The position numbers and the translations under genes are program-made. 6,278 nucleotides of DNA from Magnetovibrio sp. (GTDB lineage: Bacteria; Pseudomonadota; Alphaproteobacteria; Rhodospirillales; Magnetovibrionaceae): assembly GCA_016763255.1 (NCBI GenBank), contig JAESUA010000283.1:1-6278 (forward strand), given 5' to 3'. Numbering within the stretch: position 1 is the stretch's first letter; every line of letters begins with the position of its first letter. The notes under the pieces were generated by a model. The model was not told the DNA's origin. It was given only the letters and a program-made list of their open reading frames with translations, and did no database searches. This document shows positions 6,103 to 6,278 of this stretch, one piece after another.

Positions 6103-6129
6103 TGCACAATAGGCTTCGCAGGTGCACAA
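6103..6129. promoter_or_regulatory. TGCACAA direct repeat, candidate operator
   Basis: Two TGCACAA heptamers begin at 6103 and 6123, two helical turns apart, in context CCTTGCACAATA and AGGTGCACAAAA. A dimeric regulator would meet both on one DNA face. Short-chain fatty-acyl-CoA regulators (ScfR/PccR type) bind TTTGCAAA-like repeats near propionyl-CoA carboxylase genes in some alphaproteobacteria; the resemblance is partial, so the identity of any regulator is inference. Confidence 0.4.
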
Positions 6130-6177
6130 AAAAGATAACAATAAAAAAATATAGTGATGAACAGTCAGAGAGACGTT

Positions 6178-6182
6178 GGGGA
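6178..6182 (+). promoter_or_regulatory. Ribosome binding site for the GTG start of the carboxylase gene
   Basis: GGGGA lies 6 bases before the GTG at 6189. No ATG exists in frame in the preceding 35 bases, so this site decides the start. Confidence 0.55.
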
Positions 6183-6188
6183 AAACCA

Positions 6189-6278
6189 GTGCACGATATT
6201 ATTGACGAACTCGACAAGCGCCGCGAACAGGCGCGCCTCGGCGTCGGCCAACGCCGCATCGACACTCAACATAAAAAA
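6189..6278 (+). CDS. Acyl-CoA (propionyl-CoA) carboxylase beta subunit, N-terminal 30 codons
   Basis: The frame opens at GTG and stays open to the right edge, giving 30 residues starting (M)HDIIDELDKRREQARLG and ending R-R-I-D-T-Q-H-K-K. This is the characteristic N-terminus of biotin-dependent acyl-CoA carboxyltransferase beta subunits such as PccB (about 510 aa), which contain a helical E-L-x-K-R-R-E-x-A-R-L-G-G-G segment followed by I-x-x-Q-H-x-K-G-K-L. The enzyme moves CO2 from carboxybiotin to propionyl-CoA to make methylmalonyl-CoA in the cytoplasm. The usual third glycine of L-G-G-G is V here (L-G-V-G). Propionyl- versus acetyl- or methylcrotonyl-CoA specificity cannot be told from 30 residues. 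It is divergent from yciB and too short to be listed by a length-filtered ORF search. Confidence 0.88.
   Translation, partial: MHDIIDELDKRREQARLGVGQRRIDTQHKK

Larger units (their letters stand above)
6050..6188. promoter_or_regulatory. AT-rich divergent promoter region between yciB and the carboxylase gene
   Basis: This 139-base spacer must hold promoters for both directions. For yciB, TTATAA at 6057-6062 is a plausible -10 whose edge lies 7 bases from the ATG. For the plus strand, TATAGT at 6150-6155 within an A/T-rich run is a possible -10, with no good -35. A direct repeat TGCACAA occurs at 6103-6109 and 6123-6129, spaced 20 bases start to start, a likely regulator-binding layout. None of these sites is certain. 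Confidence 0.5.

Noticed and set aside
6050..6265. N-terminal extension of the yciB frame by about 72 residues
   Set aside because: The extra segment is Ser/Arg-rich, unlike any YciB N-terminus, and would overlap the start of the divergent carboxylase gene. The family start fits 6049.
1..6278. CRISPR array, tRNA or rRNA genes
   Set aside because: I saw no regularly spaced short direct repeats and no tRNA- or rRNA-like conserved segments in the non-coding gaps.

Overview
The window reads as a chromosomal segment of an alphaproteobacterium, probably a Rhodospirillales-type marine or freshwater lineage. The grounds are an Atp12-type F1-ATPase assembly chaperone (known from alphaproteobacteria and mitochondria), a YciB/septation protein A with alphaproteobacterial-style motifs, a propionyl-CoA-carboxylase-type beta-subunit start, and moderately high G+C. 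The genus cannot be fixed from sequence alone. Gene density is high and no stretch over 300 bases lacks a gene.

Layout. (1) Bases 1-693, minus strand: the first 231 codons of an SLC13/DASS sodium:dicarboxylate-type transporter that runs off the left edge. (2) A short divergent spacer of about 60 bases. (3) Bases 753-4238, plus strand: a tight three-gene operon of HAD-IA phosphatase, AsmA-family envelope protein and Atp12 chaperone, with a 1-base stop/start overlap and then a 7-base gap. (4) Bases 4238-4502: a 265-base non-coding element with 33-bp near-perfect terminal inverted repeats and two large internal inverted-repeat arms, flanked by a TTA direct repeat. It sits exactly between the stop codons of two convergent genes and looks like a MITE (non-autonomous transposon) or a structured palindromic repeat. 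(5) Bases 4503-6049, minus strand: a two-gene unit of yciB followed 2 bases later by a membrane protein made of two duplicated 'nucleoside recognition/gate' halves. (6) A 139-base AT-rich divergent spacer with a TGCACAA direct repeat. (7) Bases 6189-6278, plus strand: the first 30 codons of an acyl-CoA (propionyl-CoA) carboxylase beta subunit, starting at GTG.

Functionally the genes are mostly housekeeping: metabolite repair or phosphatase activity, envelope lipid homeostasis (AsmA), ATP synthase assembly (Atp12), cell-envelope and septum maintenance (YciB), and carboxylate uptake and metabolism (SLC13, PccB). The most unusual item is the 265-base element. Removing it together with one TTA copy leaves GCTTAAGC, in which both neighbours end Ala-TAA and their stop codons overlap by two bases. 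The insertion therefore appears to have split two overlapping convergent stops without changing either protein, converting the atp12 stop from TAA to TAG.
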